Of a stretch of 64,000 nucleotides of DNA, positions 8,378-16,666 are shown piece by piece; position 1 is the first letter of the stretch, and each line of letters begins with the position of its first letter. Below the pieces are notes generated by a model. That model saw nothing but the letters and a program-made list of their open reading frames with translations. It was not told the origin of the DNA and searched no databases. The stretch comes from Thermococcus eurythermalis (lineage in GTDB: Archaea; Methanobacteriota_B; Thermococci; Thermococcales; Thermococcaceae), in NCBI RefSeq assembly GCF_000769655.1, contig NZ_CP008887.1:1798001-1862000 (forward strand), written 5' to 3'. The position numbers and the translations under genes were made by a program.

Positions 8378-9106
8378 ATGGGAGTTGAAAAGGTTCCAAA
8401 ATACGACATCCCGACCATCAAGGTCGACTACGTTTTTATTGACCTCGACAAGATGAAGCCGCACGAGCAGCTTGTCCAGAAGGAGCTCGAGGCCTTTATT
8501 GAGAGCGTCACGGGAAGTGGTCTCTTCTGGAAGCCCATGCTCCTCGCAAAGATTCCGGGGACGGACGAGTACCTCATCGTTGACGGCCACCACCGCTGGG
8601 CCGGTCTTCAGAAGCTCGGCGCGAAAAGGGCCCCGTCCGTTATCCTCGACTACTTCAGCGCCGATGTTAAGGTCTACACCTGGTACCCGGCCTTCAAGGG
8701 CGACCTCAACGAAGTCCTTGAGAGGCTCAAAGCCGAGGGGCTTGAGGTTATAGAGGACCCCGAGGCCGAGGAGAAGGCCGAGAGGGGCGAGATAGCCTTC
8801 GCCATCGTCGGTGAGAAGGTCTTTGCTATTCCTGGCGGTCTTGAGGAGCAGAAGAAGGTCAGCAAGGTTCTCGACGAGATGAGCGTCGAGGGCAGGATCG
8901 AGCTCATCTACTACGGCCTCAAGGAGGACGCCAGAGAGGACATGGGCAAGGGCGAAATAGACTACGTGTTCATCAGGAAGGCTCCGAGCAAGGAGGAGGT
9001 CATGGAGCTCGTCAAGCGCGGCGAGGTCTACTCCCCGAAGACCACCAGGCACGTCCTCCCGTTCAACCCGGACAAGATTGACGTCAAGCTTGAAGAGCTG
9101 TTTTAA
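8378..9106 (+). CDS. serK: ADP-dependent L-serine kinase (ParB/Srx fold)
   Basis: 242 residues. The family was defined by T. kodakarensis SerK, which phosphorylates free L-serine to O-phosphoserine with ADP as donor, feeding cysteine synthesis and sugar metabolism. The fold is ParB/sulfiredoxin-like, yet the protein is metabolic and not a partition factor. The catalytic Glu is present at residue 30 (KPHEQ), and the metal/nucleotide motif VDGHHRWAGLQKLG spans residues 68-81 with Asp69 and His72. The ATG at 8378 is preceded by GGAGGG. Single gene with its own promoter and a nearby dyad; a T-rich stretch follows the stop. Confidence 0.93.
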   Translation: MGVEKVPKYDIPTIKVDYVFIDLDKMKPHEQLVQKELEAFIESVTGSGLFWKPMLLAKIPGTDEYLIVDGHHRWAGLQKLGAKRAPSVILDYFSADVKVYTWYPAFKGDLNEVLERLKAEGLEVIEDPEAEEKAERGEIAFAIVGEKVFAIPGGLEEQKKVSKVLDEMSVEGRIELIYYGLKEDAREDMGKGEIDYVFIRKAPSKEEVMELVKRGEVYSPKTTRHVLPFNPDKIDVKLEELF

Positions 9107-9186
9107 TGCCCTATGACTTCTTTTTGATTTTGTTGTAGCATAATTCTTTAAATAGACGTGCTTTGAAATTTTTATTGAGGGAAAAT

Positions 9187-11157
9187 ATGAGTCTCTCATG
9201 GGTGGCTTCAACAACCAATATACTTCGGATTGTAAGTGATTTAGATCGCTATAGAGTTTGGTTGAAAAAGTTCCATGAAATTGACTTAACAAACGATCAA
9301 GAAGTTTCTAGTGAGATTTTTCTAGGTTACAAGTTTTTCTTTGATGTTGCTTTTAGAGCTCTTCTCGATGACTTAGTTTCCGTGCCGTGGTTTGACGGAG
9401 AGGATGAAATTTTTATTAGCGCTCTTGGAAGAGGGGTGCATCTTAATAACATCCCCAACAGTTCAGAGCATGTTATCTTCTTAAAGAACATATGGTACAA
9501 ACACCTAGAAAAAGTCCTCTTAGCAAAAGACTGGAAAGATCTCAAAGTCAGATTAAAATATCTCAACCTGAATGTCTTAGAGAAGTTCTTTGAGGTATTT
9601 AAATGCTGTATCGTGCCCGAGAGCCCGTATTCCCTTGAAAAACTGTATTGGCTATGGTCAATAGACGACGCGCTAGTTAGATATACCGATACTCAGATGG
9701 GATATCCCAAGCCCTATGTTGACATACTAGTTCCACAAACCAGCAAATATTATGGAAATGCCGATGAATATTTAGACATAGTTTTTCGAGGTTATGTGTA
9801 CACACTCCAATATTTGTGGTATTCACTGATAGGGGAGGAGAGAGATTTCTCAAAGATACCGCATTTAGATAAAATGCATATTGCAGACAAAATTTTTGGA
9901 AAAGAAATCCAAAGAGAACTTTACTCGTTAATTCCAAAAGAAGAAAAAGAAGAAGTTGAAACTAGATGGATCGAACTTGAACGTTACATCAAGTGGAAGA
10001 GCCTGGATCGCTTTTTCGGTATACTAAACGAGAATTTTGTGAAAAAACTTGAGAAAACATATGGAATTATGCATATCAGCCCAAATAACAGCGAACTCTT
10101 TAGGGTACGTTGTAAATGTGACCCAATACAAATCCTCAAGAAATTTTATCGTCCTTTTCCGGAACCCTCTTTTATGGAATCAGATAAGAGAAAAAGCTAC
10201 GAAGACTGGAAGCGGTACTTAGATGTAGAATTTCTTTGGCTTCCATTAGACACTCTTAGTTCTGCAGGAGGAGGAACGTTTAATGGTGCAGCTGCATTTA
10301 TATATCTCCTTTCAGGACTATGTGAGTTTAAGAAAAAGCAACGGGCAACAAATCCCACAAAGGTTCTGAGAATAAAGCATCCTGAGGACATTGGTCACAG
10401 GATATCCTACGCTCTTTTGGTAGAATCGTTTGGACAGCTTTACAACCCCCCTGGGTGGATTGTGTTTTATGAGGTAGGAACTGATTTTTCAGGTACTGGT
10501 GGATCCTGGTATTATGAGGTGGAAGATGTTATCAAAAAATACGGCAAAATGCTTGAGGTAAGAGATGTTGTTGTACCCGAGGAGATTTTTAGGAAGTACT
10601 TACTTAACGAGTCTGTACGTGAAGTTTCAAACGAATATTTTCAAATAGAAAGCCTAAAAAAGAGGGTTCTGGAGTATGAAAGTCATGTACAAAGACTCCA
10701 CGAAGCCATGTCCTCTTATAGGGGGTTACTCCCGGAATTGCTAGTTTATTATCTTTTAAGCTCTGGAGAGCTTCCAATTAAAAAATTCAAGGATATCAAA
10801 TGGCGTGTCACACTTGGCGGGGAAGAAATAGACATCCTAGCTTTAGATGAAGATGAGGTTCCTTGGATTTTTGAGTGTAAATTCAACACGCACAAAGAGG
10901 AGTTTGCCTCAATAGTTGATCAGCTAAAGCGGAAAAAGGAACAAGTAGAGAAAGCGTATAAAAGAACACCAGTTCTTTACTTAGTGTTCTTGGCCAATAA
11001 GAACCAATATGAACTGAGCTACTTCGAAAAGTACAACATTAACGTCTTGGTACTTGAAAGAGAACTCAGAAAGTATTTAGACATAAACACTATTGAGAAA
11101 TTACTAGTGGATATCCCTAGCATCTCCTTGGATGAAATCCATAGCAATTTATATTAA
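9187..11157 (+). CDS. AT-rich orphan with C-terminal PD-(D/E)XK nuclease-like domain
   Basis: 656 residues, one large gene visibly richer in A+T than everything around it (ATA, AAA, GAA, TTA codons dominate), which suggests recent transfer. Residues 1-500 match no family I know; they are rich in aromatic and charged residues. The last 150 residues carry a restriction-endonuclease-like signature: GGEEIDILALD with Asp549, then WIFECKF with Glu563 and Lys565, followed by a helix (EEFASIVDQLKRKKEQVEKA) and a strand VLYLVFLA. This order, D-x14-E-x-K, is the PD-(D/E)XK core. The ATG at 9187 follows GAGGG. A role in defence or DNA repair is inferred from domain and composition only. Confidence 0.75.
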   Translation: MSLSWVASTTNILRIVSDLDRYRVWLKKFHEIDLTNDQEVSSEIFLGYKFFFDVAFRALLDDLVSVPWFDGEDEIFISALGRGVHLNNIPNSSEHVIFLKNIWYKHLEKVLLAKDWKDLKVRLKYLNLNVLEKFFEVFKCCIVPESPYSLEKLYWLWSIDDALVRYTDTQMGYPKPYVDILVPQTSKYYGNADEYLDIVFRGYVYTLQYLWYSLIGEERDFSKIPHLDKMHIADKIFGKEIQRELYSLIPKEEKEEVETRWIELERYIKWKSLDRFFGILNENFVKKLEKTYGIMHISPNNSELFRVRCKCDPIQILKKFYRPFPEPSFMESDKRKSYEDWKRYLDVEFLWLPLDTLSSAGGGTFNGAAAFIYLLSGLCEFKKKQRATNPTKVLRIKHPEDIGHRISYALLVESFGQLYNPPGWIVFYEVGTDFSGTGGSWYYEVEDVIKKYGKMLEVRDVVVPEEIFRKYLLNESVREVSNEYFQIESLKKRVLEYESHVQRLHEAMSSYRGLLPELLVYYLLSSGELPIKKFKDIKWRVTLGGEEIDILALDEDEVPWIFECKFNTHKEEFASIVDQLKRKKEQVEKAYKRTPVLYLVFLANKNQYELSYFEKYNINVLVLERELRKYLDINTIEKLLVDIPSISLDEIHSNLY

Positions 11158-11180
11158 ACCTCCCTTTCTCACTTCCTATG

Positions 11181-11230
11181 CCGATGAGGAATCAACCCAC
11201 TGAAAGATGATGACGCATGGGCTTATCTGA
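11181..11230 (+). ncRNA. C/D box sRNA candidate
   Basis: All four boxes of an archaeal C/D guide RNA occur with near-ideal spacing: C box CCGATGA (11181-11187), 12-nt guide, D' CTGA (11200-11203), 3-nt spacer, C' ATGATGA (11207-11213), 13-nt guide, D CTGA (11227-11230). Such RNAs, bound by L7Ae, Nop5 and fibrillarin, direct 2'-O-methylation of the target base paired five positions before D or D'. Predicted target strings are UGGGUUGAUUCC for the D' guide and AUAAGCCCAUGCG for the D guide; I could not assign them. It fits wholly between two genes. Confidence 0.72.
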
Positions 11231-11251
11231 GGTGCGTCCGGGGGAGTAATG

Positions 11252-11920
11252 ATGTTGCGGGCACTGATATTTGACGTTGATGAGACCCTCGTCTACTATG
11301 AGGGCTACGACCACCGCGAATGGTACGAGAACTGGGTCATGCCCGCCCTCAGGAAGCACGGCATCGAGCTTGACTACGAGACCTACAAAAAGACAGTAAC
11401 GGGTAATCTCCCGAGGAGCTATATCGAGCGCTTTGGAATAGACCACGTTGAGTTCTGGCAGATTGTTGATAGTGTAAACCTTGAGTACCGCAAGAAGATG
11501 GCAGAGCTCGGGCGGATAAGGCCCTTTCCCGATGTTGGTGCCCTAAAAGAACTGAAAGAGATGGGGCTTAAGCTGGCCGCGGTCAGCAACGCCTCCCAGG
11601 AGTGCACCGAGTTCGTTTTGGATCTCTTTGGCCTGAGGAAGTACTTTGACGTCGTCTACGGCAAGGATTACTCAAACCTCGACGGCGTCAAGCCCGACCC
11701 CTACCTCGTCAAGAAGGCCCTCAAAGCGTTGGGTGTAGCCCCTCAAGAGACCCTGATGGTCGGGGACAGCCACCACGACGTCCTCGCCGGAAAGCGCGCC
11801 GGCATGAAGGTGGTTAATGTCACGCGCTTCGGAAAAGTTGAGGGCGCAGACTACTACGTGAAAGACCTGTGGGAGCTCGTGGAGCTCGTGAAAAAGATGA
11901 TGGGGGGTCAATCCCCATAG
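11252..11920 (+). CDS. HAD-superfamily phosphatase
   Basis: 222 residues. Motif I LIFDVDETLVYY (nucleophile Asp), motif II AAVSNAS, motif III Lys within GVKPDPYLVKKAL, and motif IV MVGDSHHDVLAGKRAGM are all intact, with a helical cap between motifs I and II. This is the phosphoglycolate/haloacid-type subfamily; the substrate is probably a small phosphate ester. Two ATGs stand side by side at 11249 and 11252; the second is better spaced from GGGGGAG. The end overlaps the MBL-fold remnant on the other strand by 13 bp. Confidence 0.88.
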   Translation: MLRALIFDVDETLVYYEGYDHREWYENWVMPALRKHGIELDYETYKKTVTGNLPRSYIERFGIDHVEFWQIVDSVNLEYRKKMAELGRIRPFPDVGALKELKEMGLKLAAVSNASQECTEFVLDLFGLRKYFDVVYGKDYSNLDGVKPDPYLVKKALKALGVAPQETLMVGDSHHDVLAGKRAGMKVVNVTRFGKVEGADYYVKDLWELVELVKKMMGGQSP

Positions 11921-12135
11921 AATTCTTTTTCAAAGACGTCGATTCCGACTTTAAGGTTTCCAAGCCAGTTGAGGAAGTTCTCAACGTGATCGTCCCTGAA
12001 TATCGCCCCGTGCGGTGGCGCTATTATTTTGGGGTTCAGCTTTCTAACAAAGCGCACCCACACCCTCAAGGCCTTCGTTGAGCTCACGTAGCGCCTGTGG
12101 AAACAGTCTGCTCCAGCAGGAGGTCGTATCCCCAC
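11908..12135 (-). pseudogene. Remnant of an MBL-fold/flavoprotein-like hydrolase (C-terminus only)
   Basis: An open frame of 75 codons whose last 60 residues look like the end of a metallo-beta-lactamase-fold protein of the diiron/flavodiiron type (RYVSSTKALRVWVRFVRKLN, then PKIIAPPHGAIF with the metal-ligand His). The N-terminal two thirds, including the HxHxDH motif, is missing: upstream sequence to about 12200 contains no continuation in any frame that I can see. No ribosome binding site precedes the first ATG. Most simply, a once complete gene was truncated by deletion, its place now partly taken by an sRNA candidate. Confidence 0.6.
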
Positions 12136-12209
12136 TATATTCCCGTCCCGCCGCCAAGGTCTTGAGCCAGCAACAAAACAGTTAAAATCATAAGCAGAGA
12201 AAACAGCAG

Positions 12210-12267
12210 GCCCGATGACGAAGGATTAACCGGCTGACACGTGATGACATCGGCCTTGACCGAGGGC
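12210..12267 (+). ncRNA. Second C/D box-like sRNA candidate
   Basis: CCGATGA (12212-12218), 15-nt guide, D' CTGA (12234-12237), 3-nt spacer, GTGATGA (12241-12247), 12-nt guide, then CCGA (12260-12263) in place of a canonical D box. A 4-bp closing stem GCCC/GGGC (12210-12213 with 12264-12267) brackets it. TTAAAA at 12182 is placed about 26 bases before the expected 5' end. The off-consensus D box lowers confidence. The D-guide target would read UCAAGGCCGAUG. Confidence 0.42.
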
Positions 12268-12338
12268 TTACCTACATAACCACTTACAAAAAAGAGATAT
12301 AAACACATGGGCCCTCTTATATGCGGGAGAGTGAAAGC

Positions 12339-12773
12339 ATGCTGGAATTGTTTGCTCCCCTGCTCTCAGGGGCAATTACGGGCAAGCGCAAGCCCGCACA
12401 TCACTTTAGGATAGTCCACTCGCTCAACGAAGTCCGTGAAGAAAGGGCGGTTGTAATTGGCAGGGTGGGAACAAAGGTTCCACCGGAATGGGAGCTCGTG
12501 ACTGTGGGTGCCGCCGGCGGCTTTTTTGGCCCTAGAGAGCTTCACAGAGTTCTTGACGGTATCGTATCAAGCCTCAGTAAAGACCCGGACAGGGCAATCG
12601 TCATAGCCTGCCCCGAGTACCTTGCCCTCCACAACGGCTTCAACGCCCTTTTTAAGTTCCTCAACGACGTCCGGGATTACGCAATCCTCCACGGGGGCAG
12701 AGTTTACCTGATAACCGACGAATCCTCGTGGGATCCCAGAGAGTTTGCGCTTCTAAAGAGGCTTGAAGGCTAA
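12339..12773 (+). CDS. DUF835 family protein
   Basis: 144 residues. The C-terminal half resembles DUF835, an archaeal domain related to P-loop-like regulators (RAIVIACPEYLALHNGF, then ILHGGRVYLITDESSWDPRE and LLKRLEG). Function unknown. I start it at the ATG at 12339 because the TATA box ATATAAAC at 12295-12302 would place the transcript start near 12325, downstream of the earlier ATG at 12321. Stand-alone gene; a convergent serS follows. Confidence 0.65.
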   Translation: MLELFAPLLSGAITGKRKPAHHFRIVHSLNEVREERAVVIGRVGTKVPPEWELVTVGAAGGFFGPRELHRVLDGIVSSLSKDPDRAIVIACPEYLALHNGFNALFKFLNDVRDYAILHGGRVYLITDESSWDPREFALLKRLEG

Positions 12774-12834
12774 AACCGCACCTGGTTGCGCTTTGCGGCC
12801 CCAAAATGGGGTTGAAAGCAAAAAGTAGAAAAGC

Positions 12835-14202
12835 TCACTCCCCGCAGCACTTCTCCTTCATGTGGTCGGGCAGAATCTCCTTGAAGCCCGTGTACTTCCA
12901 GAGCGCCTTCGGGAGCTTTACGACGCCTTCCTCGGTCTGGTGGTTCTCAAGGATTGCAACGATGGCCCTCGAAGTGGCTATCGCCGTCGAGTTGAGCGTG
13001 TGGACGAACTTCGGCTTCTCGTGGGTCTTGTCGCGGAAGCGAATGTTCAGCCTCCTCGCCTGCCAGTCGGTACAGTTGCTCGCGCTGACAACCTCCCTGA
13101 ACTTGCCCTGCCCTGCCATCCAGGCCTCGATGTCGTACTTCTTGGCGGCGACGTAGCCGAGGTCGCCGGTGCAGATGTTGACGACCCTGTAAGGTATCTC
13201 AAGCTCCTGGAATATCTCCTCAGCGTTCGCTATGAGCCTCTCGTGCCACTCCCAGCTCTCCTCTGGCCTTGAATAAACAAACTGCTCGACCTTGTGGAAC
13301 TGGTGGACGCGGAAGATTCCCTTCGTGTCCTTTCCCGCGGTTCCGGCCTCCTTTCTGAAGCAGGGGCTAACGCCGACGTAGAGGAGCGGTAGGTCTTTGC
13401 CGTCGAGGATTTCGTTGGCGTGCATTCCAGCGAGCGGGTGCTCTGCCGTCGGAATGAGGTATAAATCTTCGCCCTCAACCTTGTAGATGACGTCCTCGAA
13501 GTCCTCAAAGGTCGTCGCGCCCTCCTCGACGAAGCGCCTGACCATGTAGGGTGGTATGACGGGGGCGAAGCCCTTCTCTATGAGCTTGTCGAGGGCGAAG
13601 CGTATGAGGGCCAGATCGAGTATGACAAGCTCGTTGAGGAGGTAGTAGAAGCGCGCACCGCTCACCTTCGCGGCCCGCTCAAGGTCAGCCCCTCTCAAAA
13701 GCTCAAGCATGTCAACGTGGAGCCTCGGCCTCCAGCTCAACACCTCGTAGTCCATCTTCCCGAGGCTCTGCTCCTTAAAGCTTTCGAGGAAGCCCTCCCA
13801 GACCTTAGCCTTGCCCCAGAACCTTATCGGGACGTTGTCCTCGTCGCTCTCCCCGACCGGGACGCTCTCGTGGGTAATGTTGGGGAGGCGCCAGAGGTAG
13901 TAGTCGATTTTCTTCTTAAGCTCCTCGACTTCCTTCTCAAGCTCCTCAATCTGCCTCACTATCTCGTTGCTCTTCGCGAGAAGGTCGTCTACCGGTTCGC
14001 CGGCCTTCTTGCGCTTGCCTATCTGGACTGCCAGCTGGTTGCGCTCCTTTCTGAGCTGGTTGATTTTCTTCAGGTTTTCGCGCCACTTGGCATCGAGCTC
14101 AAGGATTTCGTCAATCCATTTGACCTTCTCGGTTTCGCCCCTCTTGATGAGGTCCTTCTTAACGACCTCCGGCTTTTCGCGGATGAGCTTTATGTCGAGC
14201 AT
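12835..14202 (-). CDS. serS: Seryl-tRNA synthetase
   Basis: 455 residues, the normal class II SerRS type (not the rare methanogen form). Residues 1-110 are the long antiparallel coiled-coil arm that grips the tRNA variable arm (RKERNQLAVQIGKRKKAG, then EEVEELKKKIDYYLW). The catalytic core follows, with motif 1 near RFALDKLIEKGFAPVIPP, motif 2 FRKEAGTAGKDTKGIFRVHQF and motif 3 TSRAIVAILENHQ. The ATG at 14202 is preceded by GGTGTTGG. The ending HMKEKCCGE has adjacent cysteines and is probably disordered. Single gene. Confidence 0.96.
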   Translation of the reverse strand: MLDIKLIREKPEVVKKDLIKRGETEKVKWIDEILELDAKWRENLKKINQLRKERNQLAVQIGKRKKAGEPVDDLLAKSNEIVRQIEELEKEVEELKKKIDYYLWRLPNITHESVPVGESDEDNVPIRFWGKAKVWEGFLESFKEQSLGKMDYEVLSWRPRLHVDMLELLRGADLERAAKVSGARFYYLLNELVILDLALIRFALDKLIEKGFAPVIPPYMVRRFVEEGATTFEDFEDVIYKVEGEDLYLIPTAEHPLAGMHANEILDGKDLPLLYVGVSPCFRKEAGTAGKDTKGIFRVHQFHKVEQFVYSRPEESWEWHERLIANAEEIFQELEIPYRVVNICTGDLGYVAAKKYDIEAWMAGQGKFREVVSASNCTDWQARRLNIRFRDKTHEKPKFVHTLNSTAIATSRAIVAILENHQTEEGVVKLPKALWKYTGFKEILPDHMKEKCCGE

Positions 14203-14317
14203 AGCCAACACCTAACCAGAGAACGAACGGCGTTTAAAAAAGGTTTCCTAAGCTACACAACTACCTACACAAAAGCGCTATAAGAATGAGTGAGAAACTC
14301 CTTAGAGGGCCGGCGCA

Positions 14318-15403
14318 ATGAAGATGGCTTACTCATCACTTTTCCAGAGGTACGAGCGCCTCTATGAAAAGGCCATTGAAGAGGGTAACCCTGAAAAGGC
14401 ACGTTTTTTTGCCCTCCAGTGCGCCGGCCTCCTGAGGAAGCTCGCTTCCGAGGAGTTACAGTTCTCGCACTACTACCTCAAGCTGGCCGAGGAGTGGGAA
14501 AGAAAAGCTGAGAACGTTGATACGGAGATTAAAAAGCGCTCCAACGGAATTGAAAGGCTTATAACGACATCAAACGTAACGTGGGAGGACGTTGGAGGGT
14601 TAGAAGAGGCAAAAAAGCTCCTCGCTCAAGCCGTTGGGATAGCAATGGCGAAGGTTCCGGGAAAGTTCAAGCCCTGGAAGGGGGTTCTCCTCTTCGGCCC
14701 TCCGGGGACGGGAAAAACGCTACTGGCGAAGGCCCTGGCCGGGAGCATGAAGGCCACGTTCATAGGAGTTAAGGTGAGCGACGTCCTCAGCAAGTACTTT
14801 GGAGAGTCCAGCAAGATAGCCTCGTCTATCTACTCCCTCGCGAGGCAGAAAGCCCCAAGCGTCGTTTTCATAGACGAGTTCGACGCCCTTGGTATGAGGC
14901 GCTCCGCAATGGAAGACGCAGGGAGAAGGCTTCTGGGAACTATTCTCGCGGAGATAGACGGGTTCCATGACTCGGACAGGGTAATCACCCTCGCATCGAC
15001 CAACGCCCCCTGGGACCTGGACGAGGCCATGCTCTCCCGCTTTCCGCTGAGGATTTACGTCCCCCTCCCCGACGAGAAGGGGGCAAAGGAGATATTCGCA
15101 ATACATCTAAGGGGGTTTCCCCTGCGGGTCACGCTGGAGTCGCTGGCCAGGATAGCCGTTAGGAAGCTCTACTCGGGTAGAGAAATAGCCAACGCCTGCA
15201 CTTTTGCGGTCCTCCACATGCTGGAGGAGATGAACCCCGAGCTGAGCGACCCTCTAAAGGTGGGCTCGATAGCAGGAAAAGAGCTCACAGTAAGGCCTCT
15301 CGAAGCGGAAGACTTCCGCTATGCATTCAGAAGGGTGAAGAGCCCCATAAAGAAGGAGCTTCTGAGAAAATACGAGAAATGGGCAAAGGAGTACGGTGTT
15401 TAG
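14318..15403 (+). CDS. AAA ATPase with MIT-like N-terminal helices
   Basis: 361 residues. Residues 1-70 form a three-helix pattern (RYERLYEKAIEEGNPEKARF, QCAGLLRKLASEE, YLKLAEEWERKAE) like the MIT domain of Vps4/katanin. A single AAA module follows: VTWEDVGGLEEAKKLL, Walker [18 protein letters not shown], Walker B VVFIDEFDAL, sensor 1 LASTNAPWDLD and arginine finger region MLSRFPLR. The order matches Vps4-type meiotic-clade ATPases, although Thermococcales are not known for ESCRT-III. The substrate is unknown. GAGGG precedes ATG 14318; an ATG at 14324 is possible. Its last four bases overlap moeA. Confidence 0.85.
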   Translation: MKMAYSSLFQRYERLYEKAIEEGNPEKARFFALQCAGLLRKLASEELQFSHYYLKLAEEWERKAENVDTEIKKRSNGIERLITTSNVTWEDVGGLEEAKKLLAQAVGIAMAKVPGKFKPWKGVLLFGPPGTGKTLLAKALAGSMKATFIGVKVSDVLSKYFGESSKIASSIYSLARQKAPSVVFIDEFDALGMRRSAMEDAGRRLLGTILAEIDGFHDSDRVITLASTNAPWDLDEAMLSRFPLRIYVPLPDEKGAKEIFAIHLRGFPLRVTLESLARIAVRKLYSGREIANACTFAVLHMLEEMNPELSDPLKVGSIAGKELTVRPLEAEDFRYAFRRVKSPIKKELLRKYEKWAKEYGV

Positions 15404-16602
15404 CCAAAGAATGTGACCTCAACCTCTTCTCCGGCTCCCAATATCTCCACGTTCTCCGGGACTTCAATGAAGCCGTCTGCATCAACGAAGCTAGTGACTG
15501 CACCACTCCCCTTGAGTATTGGAATGGCTTTATCGCCCTCTATCCTGACCGGGAGAAACTGGCGCCTCCCCTTGACCGAGAAGACCTTGTAGGCGAGCCT
15601 CTTCCTGACCTTTCTGACTTCGCTTTCCCTTCCGATGAGCTTCCTGAGGAGCGGTGCGACGAGGAGGGTGAAGTTCGTGAGACAGCTCGTTGGGTAACCC
15701 GGGAGTCCAAACACCGGCTTTCCGTCTATGAGGCCGATTATCGTCGGCTTGCCCGGCTGAATCGCTATGCCGTGTATTTTCACCTCGCCGAGCTCCCCTA
15801 TTATCGAACTGGTGAGGTCCCTTATCCCTCCGCTCGCGCCGCCGCTCAGAATCACGATGTCACAGCACTCCACTCCCTTCTCTATGAGCGCCTTCAGACT
15901 CTCCCGGTCGTCCCTGGCTATGCCCAGGAAGACGGCCTCACCACCGAGCTCCCTCACGGCATCGGTGATTGCCCGCCCGTTAATATCGTAAATCTTGCCA
16001 GGCCTGAGATCCTCTCCAGGGAGAATCAGCTCGTTGCCCGTACTTATCACGGCGACCTTTGGCTTCCTGAAGACAGGGACTTCGGTCAACCCGACGGCCG
16101 ATAGGAGCGCGGTCTCCTTGAAGCCGAGCCTCGTCCCTCTCCTGAGCAGGGGCTGGCCCTTCTGTATGTCCGCACCGGCCTTCATAACTCCAAGACCGGG
16201 GTAGGCGGGCTTGTAGATGACCACCTCGTCCCCTTCCCTGTCCACGTCCTCGAACTGTATGACTGCATCTGCACCCTTCGGCAGGGGGGCCCCTGTGGAG
16301 ATGTAAACGCTCTCCCCCGGCTTCAGTTCCAACTGAGGGACGTCTCCGGCGTTGATTTCACCGACGACCTTCAGCCTCACCGGCTCGCTCTCGCTCGCCA
16401 TAAAGGTGTCCTCTGCCCTCACCGCGTAGCCGTCAACGGTTGCCCTGTCAAAGGGCGGGACGTCTATGGGCGACGTTATGTCCTCCGCCAGAACCCTGCC
16501 GAGGGCCCCGCCGAGGGGGACTCTCTCAACTTTTGGCTCCAAGGGGAATGAGTCTATGACCTCAAGGGCCTTTTCGAGGGGAACGACCTTCAGGAACGCC
16601 AT
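15400..16602 (-). CDS. moeA: Molybdopterin molybdenum/tungsten transferase
   Basis: 400 residues with the four MoeA domains in order: VPPFDRATVDGYAVRAED near the N-terminus, an inserted domain, the MoCF_biosynth domain (VAVISTGNELILPGE, then ILSGGASGGIRD and FGLPGYPTSCL), and a C-terminal barrel ending GAGEEVEVTFFG. It inserts the metal into adenylated molybdopterin. In Thermococcales the metal is mainly tungsten, for aldehyde ferredoxin oxidoreductases. ATG 16602 follows GGTGATAC. Convergent with the AAA ATPase gene. Confidence 0.93.
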   Translation of the reverse strand: MAFLKVVPLEKALEVIDSFPLEPKVERVPLGGALGRVLAEDITSPIDVPPFDRATVDGYAVRAEDTFMASESEPVRLKVVGEINAGDVPQLELKPGESVYISTGAPLPKGADAVIQFEDVDREGDEVVIYKPAYPGLGVMKAGADIQKGQPLLRRGTRLGFKETALLSAVGLTEVPVFRKPKVAVISTGNELILPGEDLRPGKIYDINGRAITDAVRELGGEAVFLGIARDDRESLKALIEKGVECCDIVILSGGASGGIRDLTSSIIGELGEVKIHGIAIQPGKPTIIGLIDGKPVFGLPGYPTSCLTNFTLLVAPLLRKLIGRESEVRKVRKRLAYKVFSVKGRRQFLPVRIEGDKAIPILKGSGAVTSFVDADGFIEVPENVEILGAGEEVEVTFFG

Positions 16603-16666
16603 CGTATCACCGGAAGAAAAGAAAAGTGCTGAAGTATAAATGAGTTGCGTAAACGGGGGCGTTTAC

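Noticed and set aside
11249-11254. ATGATG at the HAD start as an extra C' box making a longer sRNA with CTGA at 11263
   Set aside because: The shorter set of boxes at 11181-11230 has ideal spacing; these bases are explained by two adjacent start codons.
15379-16104. A 241-codon plus-strand frame through moeA
   Set aside because: Antisense to a complete MoeA, no ribosome binding site, no recognisable domain.
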